DNA of 34,860 nt from a virus: the IMG/VR virus record IMGVR_UViG_3300028557_000110, positions 1 through 34,860 of that record, one strand, 5' to 3'. The position numbers and the translations under genes are program-made. Below are positions 16,287 to 26,288 of this stretch, in pieces. The notes below the pieces were generated by a model. It searched no databases, was not told the DNA's origin, and saw nothing but the letters and a program-made list of their open reading frames with translations. How positions within the stretch are numbered: the first letter of the stretch is position 1; every line of letters begins with the position of its first letter.

Positions 16287-19200
16287 ATGTCAAATTCATA
16301 TAGAATAAGAACCCAAGTTGGGGTAGATAAATCAATTAAAGTACATTTAACACAAGATTTTGAGTTTTTGGAAATACTTTCCATTAAGATTTTGGAAAGT
16401 GACATTTATACAAGACAATGTTCAGATTATGGTGTTGTAATCGGTAGAATTAGTATTAATAATGGATTTGGGCTTCCAAATTGTAAGGTTTCTATCTTTG
16501 TTCCATTATCAAGTATTGATGGAAATAATCCAATCATATCTGACCTATATCCTTATAGTTCAGTATCAGATTTAAATGACCTTGGGTATAGATATAATCT
16601 TTTACCTTATGTTAAATCATATTCAAATCACGTTCCAACTGGGTCATTCTTCAATAAAGAAGATGTCTTATTAAATCAAAGTTATATTGAGGTATTTGAC
16701 AAGTATTATAGATATACTGCCGTAACAAATGAGAGTGGTGACTTTATGATATTTGGTGTTCCACTTGGAACTCAGACCATCCATGTTGATATTGACTTAT
16801 CTGATATTGGTGAATTTTCATTAGCACCACAAGATTTGGTAAGAACAGGATTAGCGACAGAAACTCAAGTTGCCGGAACTAAATTTAGGTCTTCAAGTAA
16901 TTTAAACGAATTACCTCAAATTATATCAATCAATAGAATCATAACAGTTGAACCATTATGGGGACAACCTGATATTTGTAATATTGGCATCAACAGAACT
17001 GACTTTGATTTATCTGCGGAAGCGAATGTAGTAATCCAACCTACAGCTATTTTTATGGGGGCAATGTTTTCTGACTCAAATAATTTAGCGTTAAAAACAA
17101 GATGCAAACCCAAATTCAAACAAGGTGAATTATGTAGTTTAATTGCGGGGCCTGGTGAAATTTTGGCGATTAGACAAACAATACAACAAGATGCTCAAGG
17201 AAGACCAATATTAGAACAATTTGATTTAGATTCTGGTGGTCAAGTAATTGATGACAATGGTACTTGGTTATTGGACGTGCCAATGAATTTAGATTATATA
17301 ACAACGAATGAATTTGGGGAAAGAGTAATATCAAATGACCCTGAAGTTGGGATACCAACTAGAGGAAAATATAGATTTAAAATCAAATGGAATCAATCAA
17401 ACGATTTAGATGAAAATGTAAGGAGAGGGTATTTTTTAGTTCCCAATGTCAGAGAATACGGATGGCAAACAAGTACAGACCCACTAAGTCTCAATAACAC
17501 TCTGAACAATCAAATGTTAGCAAAAAAATCATACGCATTTAGTTTGGATTGGGGCGATTATGCTGACCCACAAACAGCAATAAATTGTGAAGACACATTC
17601 TATCAATTTTCATATAATAAAGTATATACTGTTTCACAATTAATTGACCAATACAGGAAAGGTAGTTTAGCAAATAGAATTATATCAATAAAAAATATAT
17701 TGGACGATGTTTGCGAAAGTGAAAATAATAAATTTCCAACTAATGATACTTCTTTTAGATGGGACTTTATATATCTTTTATATACTTTTGCATCGTATAT
17801 TTTTAGACCACTATTAATAATATTGGTTGCATTACTTCATTTTTTTTATTTAACGGTTTTTGTTCTTAGAATATTAGTTCTGCCACTATTAACTGCTTAT
17901 TTTGGAAATCTTACAGGTATTAAAATTGCTCAAGTCGTTGGAGCTTTAACTGCTCTTGAACCAGCTGTCGTCTTAGCTTCAGCACTTGCTTTGGAACTTA
18001 TACCTCTCTCCACTGCTTTTGCGGCATCTTTAACTATTAATATCATTTTATTTAAAATTAAATTTAGAGGAATTAATTTACCTCTTTTGTTGTATGACCA
18101 ATGTGAATTTTGCAAATGTGCTGACGGTGATGAATCGGAAGATACTGATGAGGGAGCGGCAATACAAGTATCGTCACCTTCACTCCCCCCTCCACCACCA
18201 CCAAACGCATCAGGTATTCTACTTACAAATTTTGAAGGAGGTTTGTATAATCAAGATTTAATTGAAGATAATATTAATTATGCGGTATATAACCAATTTT
18301 TAAGTGGTTATTATGTTCAATACAGACAAACTAAAACAAGGTCTTTTAGTAAAATACCAGTTAAAATTAACAGTCAATATTCATATGGAACTAATCAATT
18401 TGGTAGAGCCACTTTCTTTACTAGGGATATTACTTTGGCTGAACAATTTAATTTGTTTAATGTTAAGGCTAAATACTTTGACCAAACTACTAATAATCCG
18501 GGTGGTGGTGTAAATCAAGTTTATGTCTCAGTTGAGCCAACTTTAAATGGTGGTGGATATTCTTATGTTAATCAATCTAACCCTAATACTCCATATACAA
18601 CACTTGGTTCATACCACACAGATAATGTTATCGTTTTAATGATGACTCCTGAAAGTTTACCATTACTTTCTGGAGGTGCTATTTTAAGTTTTGTCAGTCC
18701 GAATTCTACAAAAGATGTAAATTATAGTGGAGCAACGTTAAATGATTATGGGACTAATTCAATTAGTGGAAGTAGTTTATTCGCTAATAGCCAATCAAAC
18801 ACAGTAACAATAAATGTTCGACATACACTACCTAATCAAACCTCCAGAACCACAACATATACAATACCAAAACCAAGTTCAGGGAATACCAATTATCATA
18901 AGTTCCCAACTGATATAGAATATTTTCAAGTCATTACAGCAATGACATATACCGACTTTATTGCTAAATCTAGTCATAGTGCTCCACTACCTGGTGGTGC
19001 TATTTTATCTAATGGTTTTCCTCAAAGAGTTTTAAATCACCAAATGAAAATTAATATTAATTATTTAAATGAAGACGGTGATCGAAGAGCTGTAATACGA
19101 CCACAATTTTTTGGGTTCTATCCATTAACATCTTTAGAGAATTACCAAAATCAAATAATTGTAATATTAAATAGAGGTGTTGATCCATATTCACCTAGAG

Positions 19201-21629
19201 TAAATATTAGATTTGATTTAGGTAGAATATTTGGTAGAGTAAGTCCTCAATTTGTTTCTGTTGAAGGTAACTTTAAGCTTAATATACCAATACAAGGAAG
19301 ACTTAAAAATGTAAAACATACAGTAGGAACTAATAATGCTAATGATACATATTCTAATATGCGTTTGTATTATGATACATTTGACTATATACCAAATACA
19401 AATCAATTTAGTGCATATTCATCAAATTTAATACAATATTATTCTTCACTAGATACAAATTATAGTCCTTACGATTTTTTAGTTTCTAATCCTGGGTATT
19501 GCCCACCTCCACCATCAAACTGTAGTTGCCAAACTGGTGTATGGTGGATTGACAGTCCTCTAAATCAAAATGGGGCAACTCTAACATATTCAAATCAATT
19601 TGGATTAACCGTAAATACTAATAATACACAATACAGTAGTAGCCAAAATGAATTTATTTATAGGTATGAGAGAAATCAACCTATTTCCGATAGATTTGGT
19701 ATTGGTGTTAATCCATCTACACCAAATTTGCCAAGCAATTCAGGTAAAACAGGTTATTTTAATGGTGAAATAATTGAGGGCGGATCACTTATGAGTATAA
19801 ATGCAAGTAAATCTCGTATTTTAAATTACGATATGTTACAGATATTTGAAGACCCAAATCCTGTGGCTTATGAATCGGCAACATATTCAGCCCCAAAATA
19901 CGGAAATTGGGTGTCAATTACTATACAATCACTCAACCCAAATACTGTAACAAATAGTGGTGGAAGAAGGTTAGTTATGCGTTCAGATAGACATCCAACA
20001 TCGGATAGACTATTAGAAACTTGTGGGATAGCGTACAATTTACAACAAAACCAAAATTTTGCAATTTATGTAATTCCAGATGAAGGGACATTTGATGTGC
20101 CACAAAATACAGGGGGGTCATCGGGAATAGTTCAAGATGGTGATACCGAAGCTGAAGATGTACAAAATTTTACATTTGATTTATTACAAAGTACCAATAA
20201 ATGCAGTGAAACAAGAAATTTAGATTGTTACGATTTTGAACCAAATGGATATACTCCCGCTAATAGATTACCAGGAGGTGGAAGATATATAATTAATTCA
20301 GGTAGATGTCAAGAATATAAAAACAAACAAATATTTGATAACGGATGTTACAAGTTAGTTACAAAAGTATTAACATCTTTACCCGAAGACACAAGATTAA
20401 TAATTGAATGGGTGTCAAGAACAAATATTACATTTGGTGCTTGTAGAAATGTATTTTCACATTTATTTACTCAAAATTGGGTAAACGGAACATTATACGC
20501 CTTTGCATTCAAAAATAATAAAATATTTGATAACTCAGGTAATATCACACCAGAATATTGTAAAGATGTTATATACTTTGATGATGATACTAATAATTTC
20601 TATTATAGAAGTAGTCCATATCGAACTGGAACAACTATATCTAGTACAGGATTTTATGGTAAACCAGCACCTGAAATAAGTAATAGACCAGATGGTAGAG
20701 ATTTAATGTTCCCAACAACAATTATGGATTTAGTATTCTCAGATGATTATGATGGATATGTTGTTAACAAATTAAATAGTACATCATATCAAGATGTTTC
20801 TGAACTTTTGAATTTATTAATAATAACTAGATTGTTAAATACATCATATAGAAGTATATTTAGAGGAACACAAGGTGGAAATATATTTAATTATTTTGCT
20901 AGACCACAATTAACCGTTGACGCAGATTACGCTCAAATGATTTCAATCAATTCTGAATTAGGTGTTGTTCCATTTGAAGCCGAAAGTTATCCAAGTTTAC
21001 CTCCACTATCACCACCAGCAACATTTAACATTGACCCAGTTTATTTTACTTCAGGTAGAAACAGAGACGTTATTTTTGGTATTTTTTATTCGTCAGATAC
21101 TCAAATTAGAGACTACATAACACCTAAGAGAACTATTATTAATTCTCAAGTAATGTTAAATGATGGTTGTGCTTTTAATAACTTTTATTGTTATTCACAA
21201 GAAGTACCATTTTATCAATGGAAGATAGAGAGAAACTCAGATAATAACCCAGAGTCAAGTATTTTTGGTGCTCAAAAAAACGATTGGTATAAACGACCTA
21301 TTAGTGGTCAATTTTTTCATAGTCACAAATATCAAAGTTTAGATAGAGCTAGTAGTTTATCTAGATATTTTAGAAGTGGTAATTCTGGTTTGTTTACTGA
21401 TGATTTCAAAGGGTATATTTACTCAATTAACAGAACGACACCACCAACACAAGACTTTTGGACAACACCGTCATTAGACCCACTTCAGACTTCTTGGCAA
21501 AGAAACAATCTTGACTTAAATACAGTAACAGTTGGAGCACCATTTTATTTTTATTTTGGATTGAAGAAAGGAAAATCGGCTTGGGATAGATTTGCAAAAA
21601 AATGGATAAATTTTGAAAATATTAGATAA
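16287..21629 (+). CDS. Very large baseplate/tail-region protein with internal multi-helix hydrophobic segment (1780 aa)
   Basis: 1780 residues, unrecognised as a whole. Residues ~47-175 resemble a carboxypeptidase-regulatory/transthyretin-like beta-sandwich ('GRISINNGFGLPNCKVSIFVPL', then 'TNESGDFMIFGVPLGTQTIHVDI'). Residues ~492-596 are strongly hydrophobic, enough for about four membrane-spanning helices ('FRPLLIILVALLHFFYLTVF', 'VVLASALALELIPLSTAFAA'). A Cys cluster 'CEFCKC' (~606-611), an acidic stretch and a polyproline linker 'PSLPPPPPPNASG' follow. The remaining ~1150 residues are Asn/Ser/Tyr-rich and look beta-structured. It lies between gp6 and other tail genes, so it is probably a virion component; the hydrophobic part suggests contact with a membrane during entry or assembly. 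That role is inference. Confidence 0.75.
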   Translation: MSNSYRIRTQVGVDKSIKVHLTQDFEFLEILSIKILESDIYTRQCSDYGVVIGRISINNGFGLPNCKVSIFVPLSSIDGNNPIISDLYPYSSVSDLNDLGYRYNLLPYVKSYSNHVPTGSFFNKEDVLLNQSYIEVFDKYYRYTAVTNESGDFMIFGVPLGTQTIHVDIDLSDIGEFSLAPQDLVRTGLATETQVAGTKFRSSSNLNELPQIISINRIITVEPLWGQPDICNIGINRTDFDLSAEANVVIQPTAIFMGAMFSDSNNLALKTRCKPKFKQGELCSLIAGPGEILAIRQTIQQDAQGRPILEQFDLDSGGQVIDDNGTWLLDVPMNLDYITTNEFGERVISNDPEVGIPTRGKYRFKIKWNQSNDLDENVRRGYFLVPNVREYGWQTSTDPLSLNNTLNNQMLAKKSYAFSLDWGDYADPQTAINCEDTFYQFSYNKVYTVSQLIDQYRKGSLANRIISIKNILDDVCESENNKFPTNDTSFRWDFIYLLYTFASYIFRPLLIILVALLHFFYLTVFVLRILVLPLLTAYFGNLTGIKIAQVVGALTALEPAVVLASALALELIPLSTAFAASLTINIILFKIKFRGINLPLLLYDQCEFCKCADGDESEDTDEGAAIQVSSPSLPPPPPPNASGILLTNFEGGLYNQDLIEDNINYAVYNQFLSGYYVQYRQTKTRSFSKIPVKINSQYSYGTNQFGRATFFTRDITLAEQFNLFNVKAKYFDQTTNNPGGGVNQVYVSVEPTLNGGGYSYVNQSNPNTPYTTLGSYHTDNVIVLMMTPESLPLLSGGAILSFVSPNSTKDVNYSGATLNDYGTNSISGSSLFANSQSNTVTINVRHTLPNQTSRTTTYTIPKPSSGNTNYHKFPTDIEYFQVITAMTYTDFIAKSSHSAPLPGGAILSNGFPQRVLNHQMKININYLNEDGDRRAVIRPQFFGFYPLTSLENYQNQIIVILNRGVDPYSPRVNIRFDLGRIFGRVSPQFVSVEGNFKLNIPIQGRLKNVKHTVGTNNANDTYSNMRLYYDTFDYIPNTNQFSAYSSNLIQYYSSLDTNYSPYDFLVSNPGYCPPPPSNCSCQTGVWWIDSPLNQNGATLTYSNQFGLTVNTNNTQYSSSQNEFIYRYERNQPISDRFGIGVNPSTPNLPSNSGKTGYFNGEIIEGGSLMSINASKSRILNYDMLQIFEDPNPVAYESATYSAPKYGNWVSITIQSLNPNTVTNSGGRRLVMRSDRHPTSDRLLETCGIAYNLQQNQNFAIYVIPDEGTFDVPQNTGGSSGIVQDGDTEAEDVQNFTFDLLQSTNKCSETRNLDCYDFEPNGYTPANRLPGGGRYIINSGRCQEYKNKQIFDNGCYKLVTKVLTSLPEDTRLIIEWVSRTNITFGACRNVFSHLFTQNWVNGTLYAFAFKNNKIFDNSGNITPEYCKDVIYFDDDTNNFYYRSSPYRTGTTISSTGFYGKPAPEISNRPDGRDLMFPTTIMDLVFSDDYDGYVVNKLNSTSYQDVSELLNLLIITRLLNTSYRSIFRGTQGGNIFNYFARPQLTVDADYAQMISINSELGVVPFEAESYPSLPPLSPPATFNIDPVYFTSGRNRDVIFGIFYSSDTQIRDYITPKRTIINSQVMLNDGCAFNNFYCYSQEVPFYQWKIERNSDNNPESSIFGAQKNDWYKRPISGQFFHSHKYQSLDRASSLSRYFRSGNSGLFTDDFKGYIYSINRTTPPTQDFWTTPSLDPLQTSWQRNNLDLNTVTVGAPFYFYFGLKKGKSAWDRFAKKWINFENIR

Positions 21630-23387
21630 ATGGGAAATAATAATAATTTGAGAGTTGTATTAGGGTCACTTAGGTACAAATCAGCACCTAATACAAACTT
21701 GTTATTCCAAGTACCACTACAACAAACTCAGAAAGAAATGGACGAGTTTGACAGAAGTGTTAATGTTGGATTGGAACAAGTATTCAATGAAGAAAGACAA
21801 TTATCTGATATATTCAGACCATCTTGTAAATTCTCATTATTATTTAAAAATACTTTAATTGGGTCAACAAATTATACCCCATTTGAAAACAATCTTTATT
21901 ATATTAATGCTGATGTCGCGGCAGCAACTCAATGTAATCTTGGTTCAAACTTAGTTGCTTGGTCGGGTTATCCTCAATTTAATGAATTTGATTTTGTTAG
22001 AAACGATTACAATGTATTAGGTTATACAATACCATCAGGTTCAACATTACCGCATGTTGATTTTATTCCCAAAAGTGCTAGTTCATATAATTGGGGGTTT
22101 TATTTAAGTTATCCATTTGATAATGTTGATAGAGAACTAGAAGCGACCAATTCAACAAACACAACATTTTCTTGGTCAGCGTCAACTGGTATTCCATTCG
22201 TAATTCAAAAACGAACTTATGCAGGAAGACCATTAATATCATTTAATTGTCCAATAAAACACGGATTGAGAATTGGAGAATTTTTTAAAATGAATTTCAG
22301 TTACAATGGAAATGACACATTCCAAGTTTATTCATTAGGTAATGAAGGATACGATACAAACCAATATACATTTAATATTGTTGACACAGGATTCACTGGG
22401 TCAACCTTTAATAATGGGGTTATTGGAAGATTTAGACGAATTATATTTAACACCAAAACTGGTGACACAATATCAAAATATTATGTCAGAAGACACAAAA
22501 TATTAACAAATCTTGAAGATGCTGTAATGACTAAAGCTGGATTTGAACAAAATGTTTTTGGAACAAAAAAGAAATATGAAAGTTCAGGTTTTACACCAAA
22601 TAAGGTAGCTAGAGTTTCAGTTTTGGAAGGTGCTCAATCATATACATTATCATTCAATACTGACTTATCAATTAGTCCATTATTAGATAATCAAAGAAGA
22701 CCTATAACAGAATTATTTTTTACTGTGGTTTGGAGGGGTTATTTTGGTTGGACATTAGATTTAAACCCAAATCCAAGTAGAGGAATAAAACAAGGTTATC
22801 TTTTTAATTTACCTAGTAGTGGAACACCAACAAATTGGTGGAGTACATTAAATACTAACTCCGATACAAATTTTACTTATAGTACATATAGCAAACCCAA
22901 TGGACCTACATTCAAATATGTTAATCCATTAAAAGAAGACGATATATTAGATGGTGCATTATGTGAATGGAATGATTACGAACAAAGAGAACGTGTAATA
23001 TCAAATCTATTTCATAAAATAACGTACAACCCTACTGTATTTAATATTAATGACAGTAATGTTGCAACTAACCCAAGAGGATATTATTATCAACCTCATT
23101 ATAGTTTAAAAATTAGAGTATTTTCAAATTATATTGAGGAGGCTAATCCACAAGAGGCTGATGTTATACCAAATTACGCATATTTTTCTACCACAGATAA
23201 TGTGTTTAAATGGAGAGATATATATAGTTATGGATATGTTGATGGAACTGGATTGGGTGTGAGTTATCCATTTTTAAATGGTACTCATTACCCACACACA
23301 AACTATTTTTTTAGGATAATACCAGAAGGTTATACATATCAGGATTTAACCATAATTGAACAACCAACTATTGACCCTTGTGAATAA
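21630..23387 (+). CDS. Putative tail/baseplate protein, unknown (585 aa)
   Basis: 585 residues, starting directly after the preceding stop (TAAATG). The N-terminal ~60 residues are helical and charged ('QQTQKEMDEFDRSVNVGLEQVFNEERQLSDIF'), after which the protein is rich in Asn, Tyr, Phe and Gly, with a beta-structured look throughout. No signal peptide, membrane segment or enzymatic motif is seen and no family is recognised. Tight packing with the 1780-residue gene and with the next two genes suggests one transcript and a common role in baseplate periphery or tail fibres. Confidence 0.75.
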   Translation: MGNNNNLRVVLGSLRYKSAPNTNLLFQVPLQQTQKEMDEFDRSVNVGLEQVFNEERQLSDIFRPSCKFSLLFKNTLIGSTNYTPFENNLYYINADVAAATQCNLGSNLVAWSGYPQFNEFDFVRNDYNVLGYTIPSGSTLPHVDFIPKSASSYNWGFYLSYPFDNVDRELEATNSTNTTFSWSASTGIPFVIQKRTYAGRPLISFNCPIKHGLRIGEFFKMNFSYNGNDTFQVYSLGNEGYDTNQYTFNIVDTGFTGSTFNNGVIGRFRRIIFNTKTGDTISKYYVRRHKILTNLEDAVMTKAGFEQNVFGTKKKYESSGFTPNKVARVSVLEGAQSYTLSFNTDLSISPLLDNQRRPITELFFTVVWRGYFGWTLDLNPNPSRGIKQGYLFNLPSSGTPTNWWSTLNTNSDTNFTYSTYSKPNGPTFKYVNPLKEDDILDGALCEWNDYEQRERVISNLFHKITYNPTVFNINDSNVATNPRGYYYQPHYSLKIRVFSNYIEEANPQEADVIPNYAYFSTTDNVFKWRDIYSYGYVDGTGLGVSYPFLNGTHYPHTNYFFRIIPEGYTYQDLTIIEQPTIDPCE

Positions 23388-24195
23388 TTTTTATTTTAAA
23401 CTACCTATAACAAATTTATCAATTCAATTACCTGTTGAAATACAATGGGATTTCTTGGATAGGTCAAATGCTATTCAGTCATTTGAAAGAGATGTTGTAA
23501 CCCAAATTATTGGTTCACCTGAAGATTTTGAAATAACTCGTTTTGCTCATGATGTCATTAATCCGATTAATGCTAAAACGGATATTAATTATGAGTTTTA
23601 TTTTTATAATACAGGTACACCAAGAACATTAACGTCAACAACAGTATCAACAGATTGGGTTAATTCATATATAACTGAGGGGTTCAATTCGGCGGAACTA
23701 TATTACGTTGCAAAACCTTTTACGAATTCATTTTTTAAGTTGGATTTCTATGATACATCAGACCCAAAAACTCAAATAAATTATTTTACAATAATAATAC
23801 CAACACAACAAGGATTTACAACTAGTGCGACAATATCACCATTAACCCCGCCAGTTCAAATAAAATACCCCAAATTTAAATTGGATTATGTTGGTGACAA
23901 GGAGGGGTTTTTTATTTATTGGTTAAGAAGTAGAAGTTTTATAGATATTGATACTTTTTATATGACAGCAAAGTTTTTTGATGCAAAAATAGGTGTTTTT
24001 GTAAAGATGATGAATAAACCCCAATCAGTATTACCACAAGGTGGTGGTAGGTTTAATTTCTCTGGGTCAACTTATTTTTATAATAAAGTTGTTTTGGATT
24101 ATGATAAAAAAACTTATCAAGTATTTGATGGGGGTAACAATCAAAGGATAGGGACGGCAACCCCAATAAAATGGTATGAATACGTTGGACAATAA
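23380..24195 (+). CDS. Putative tail protein, unknown, GTG start likely (271 aa)
   Basis: There is no ATG near the 5' end of this frame. I place the start at GTG 23380, overlapping the preceding gene by 8 nt ('MNNFYFKLPITNLSIQLPVEIQW'); in-frame TTG codons at 23371 and 23356 are alternatives. The protein is mostly beta-type, with conserved-looking aromatic stretches ('EGFFIYWLRSRSFIDIDTFYMTAKFFDAKIGVFVKMM') and a C-terminal 'TYFYNKVVLDYDKKTYQVFDGG'. No family is recognised. Its stop overlaps the next ATG (TAATG). It is probably part of the same baseplate or fibre assembly as its neighbours. Confidence 0.7.
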   Translation: MNNFYFKLPITNLSIQLPVEIQWDFLDRSNAIQSFERDVVTQIIGSPEDFEITRFAHDVINPINAKTDINYEFYFYNTGTPRTLTSTTVSTDWVNSYITEGFNSAELYYVAKPFTNSFFKLDFYDTSDPKTQINYFTIIIPTQQGFTTSATISPLTPPVQIKYPKFKLDYVGDKEGFFIYWLRSRSFIDIDTFYMTAKFFDAKIGVFVKMMNKPQSVLPQGGGRFNFSGSTYFYNKVVLDYDKKTYQVFDGGNNQRIGTATPIKWYEYVGQ

Positions 24196-25349
24196 TGAGT
24201 GATAGACATTTACATATAAGAATATCGCCTGAGGTTATAAATGGAGACAGATTTTTTGTTAGGTATAATGCGGGAAATTCACCAACAAGTGAACCTGATC
24301 CTTGTTGTGAGATAACAACAACATCAACGACAATACAATATACTGGTTATACCATTGCGTATTCCTCAATGACTCAAATATTATCCGGAGGAACAAACGG
24401 AACATCATTATTAACTGGATTAACAATCCCAATAATGTTATCCCAAACCGCTGTTGATGTTGGACATTATTCGGTATTTGATGGGGCAATATCTCAAAAA
24501 GATACGATGTTAAATTTCATTGTTTCAGGTTCACCATCAAACCCAACTCTATGTTATTTTTATAACACATCAGAAGTTGAGTTAAAGAAATATTTGAGTT
24601 TTACAAATTATTATATTAATTGGGGTGACTCTAGTTCTACTCAAATAATTGGACCAAACACCCCATTTCCATATCCCCATACATACCCACAACAAGGTGA
24701 ATATACAATAACCTTTAGTGGAATGAGTCCTTGGGGAAATAGTGTAATAACCAAAAAAGTTTACATTCCATTTACAGCGGTGATAGTTGATGATGTAAGT
24801 GGAACAGCCACCTTTACCCCACTAGGTGGTAGTTGGTCAGGTACTTCATTAGATTATGATTACTTGTTTAGCGGAGACACAACTTGTGAAATATATCAGA
24901 GTGGGGATAATCCCTTCTTAGATGGACCTTTGGTTATATCAGGTTATACCAATTCATCAATCAATGACTTAGTACAATATGGACCTATTAAATTTAAACA
25001 TAGCACCCCAGTAACTGGATCAACAGGAGTAAAGGGTATTGTATATCAACCAAATCCACAATTTCCATTTACCGCATATACTATCAATAATTTAGATTAT
25101 TTTGACTATCCTGAAGATTTAACCATATTCGTTGTTTCAGGTGTAAGTCCAATTGATGTTGTATGTTCAGCAATAACCAAGGAAGAATATCTCTTAAATG
25201 TTGTTGATGAACCTGAAGTACAATCTGCTGTATTTGTTGAGAGAGGAAAGAATTCGGCTTTAGAGAGACTTATGAGATTGGGTGAGGTAGATAATGTTGG
25301 GGATTTAACCAAGTATGGTTATGGATTTTTTAATGTTATAAAAACATAA
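24195..25349 (+). CDS. Putative tail/fibre protein with PKD-like domain (384 aa)
   Basis: 384 residues. A Thr-rich linker follows the first ~40 residues ('CCEITTTSTTIQY'). Residues ~132-190 have the PKD/Ig-like pattern: 'YYINWGDSSSTQ', a short loop, then 'YPHTYPQQGEYTITFSGMSPWGN'. PKD domains are common extracellular binding or spacer modules in Bacteroidota proteins and phage fibres. The last ~45 residues are different, charged and helical ('FVERGKNSALERLMRLGEVDNVGDLTKYGYGFFNV'), perhaps an attachment module to the baseplate. Start overlaps the preceding stop (TAATG). The overall role as a virion appendage is inference from context and the PKD module. Confidence 0.75.
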   Translation: MSDRHLHIRISPEVINGDRFFVRYNAGNSPTSEPDPCCEITTTSTTIQYTGYTIAYSSMTQILSGGTNGTSLLTGLTIPIMLSQTAVDVGHYSVFDGAISQKDTMLNFIVSGSPSNPTLCYFYNTSEVELKKYLSFTNYYINWGDSSSTQIIGPNTPFPYPHTYPQQGEYTITFSGMSPWGNSVITKKVYIPFTAVIVDDVSGTATFTPLGGSWSGTSLDYDYLFSGDTTCEIYQSGDNPFLDGPLVISGYTNSSINDLVQYGPIKFKHSTPVTGSTGVKGIVYQPNPQFPFTAYTINNLDYFDYPEDLTIFVVSGVSPIDVVCSAITKEEYLLNVVDEPEVQSAVFVERGKNSALERLMRLGEVDNVGDLTKYGYGFFNVIKT

Positions 25350-25355
25350 AATTGA

Positions 25356-25363
25356 TATTTATA
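25356..25363 (+). promoter_or_regulatory. Candidate late-promoter motif TATTTATA
   Basis: GATATTTATAA in the 30-nt gap before the ATG at 25380, with the box ending 16 nt upstream of the start. It is the closest match in context to the copy at 2622-2629. The following A-rich leader is typical of starts in this window. Confidence 0.45.
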
Positions 25364-25379
25364 AAAAACAAATAAAAAA

Positions 25380-26288
25380 ATGGCAATAGGCAATTATGGA
25401 ACCATAAGACAAGCGGATGTTTCCCCAGAAGATGTTGAAATTATATTGAATTATACACCATCAAGAGATGAAACACAGAACTTCTTATTAACAAAATTAA
25501 ATGCGAAATCAATCTTAAGACCATATTTCAATAACTCAAGCACTGGTGGAAACGCCAATGTTGAGATATTGGGTGGTTTATATAATTTAACATTACCTGC
25601 GGAACAATTTAACAGAGTTGGAATCTATACATTAATGATTAGACCTGCTCAAATTAGAACTACAATTTTGGATTGCGGCATATTATCAGCATTACCTAAT
25701 GTTAAGGGTTTGGTTATTGATTTAAACTCAGTTCCAAATGAATTTAGAAATAAATTCACCAATCAAGGGTTGGTTGGATTCAGAGTTGAATACTTGAATA
25801 CAGATAGGTCTAAAATACCCAATTTCTTCCGTATCATTACATCATCTTTCTTTTGCGAACCAGTTGTCCAAAACTTAACAAACACCTCTCAGAGGTCAAT
25901 TAGATACCGATATACAGATTCAAATTCAAATCTAATATTTTGTACATTATCACCATCAACCGCACCATCTAACAAACCTAATGCTGTACCATATATTGGA
26001 CAACCAAATCAGAATATTATTATAACAAATACATTCTTTAATCCGATTGTTATGGATATTGAAATTGCTGAACACGACTTTTCAACATTGGCTATTGGAT
26101 TATTTGGCAATCAGACCAAATCAATTGATGATGGTATTTACACATTATACGATAGTAATAATAACATATATAAACAATACAATTTATACGAAATACGAGA
26201 CCAATTTAATGACCTTCTATTTGAGGTTAGACAAGACAGAGGAGATAATGTTGATTTCAGTAAAAACTTCACAAATATAACTCAATAA
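25380..26288 (+). CDS. Putative baseplate protein, unknown (302 aa)
   Basis: 302 residues. The N-terminus 'MAIGNYGTIRQADVSPEDVEIILNYTPSRDE' is followed by a beta-rich body ('RVGIYTLMIRPAQIRTTILDCGILSALPNVKGLVIDL', 'FRIITSSFFCEPVVQNLTNTSQRSIRYRYTDSNSNLIFCTLSP'). There is no signal peptide, membrane segment or enzyme motif. Size and place next to the gp7-like gene would suit a wedge protein such as T4 gp8 (334 residues), but I see no diagnostic similarity and do not assign it. It has its own upstream TATTTATA motif, and its stop overlaps the next ATG (TAATG). Confidence 0.7.
   Translation: MAIGNYGTIRQADVSPEDVEIILNYTPSRDETQNFLLTKLNAKSILRPYFNNSSTGGNANVEILGGLYNLTLPAEQFNRVGIYTLMIRPAQIRTTILDCGILSALPNVKGLVIDLNSVPNEFRNKFTNQGLVGFRVEYLNTDRSKIPNFFRIITSSFFCEPVVQNLTNTSQRSIRYRYTDSNSNLIFCTLSPSTAPSNKPNAVPYIGQPNQNIIITNTFFNPIVMDIEIAEHDFSTLAIGLFGNQTKSIDDGIYTLYDSNNNIYKQYNLYEIRDQFNDLLFEVRQDRGDNVDFSKNFTNITQ

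Noticed and set aside
23356-23379. TTG start at 23356 for the 271-residue tail protein
   Set aside because: It would overlap the preceding gene by over 30 nt; GTG at 23380 gives a shorter overlap like other junctions here. This remains uncertain and is stated in the feature.
25380-26288. T4 gp8 assignment for the 302-residue protein
   Set aside because: Size and neighbourhood fit, but I could not see any diagnostic similarity; naming it would be a guess.
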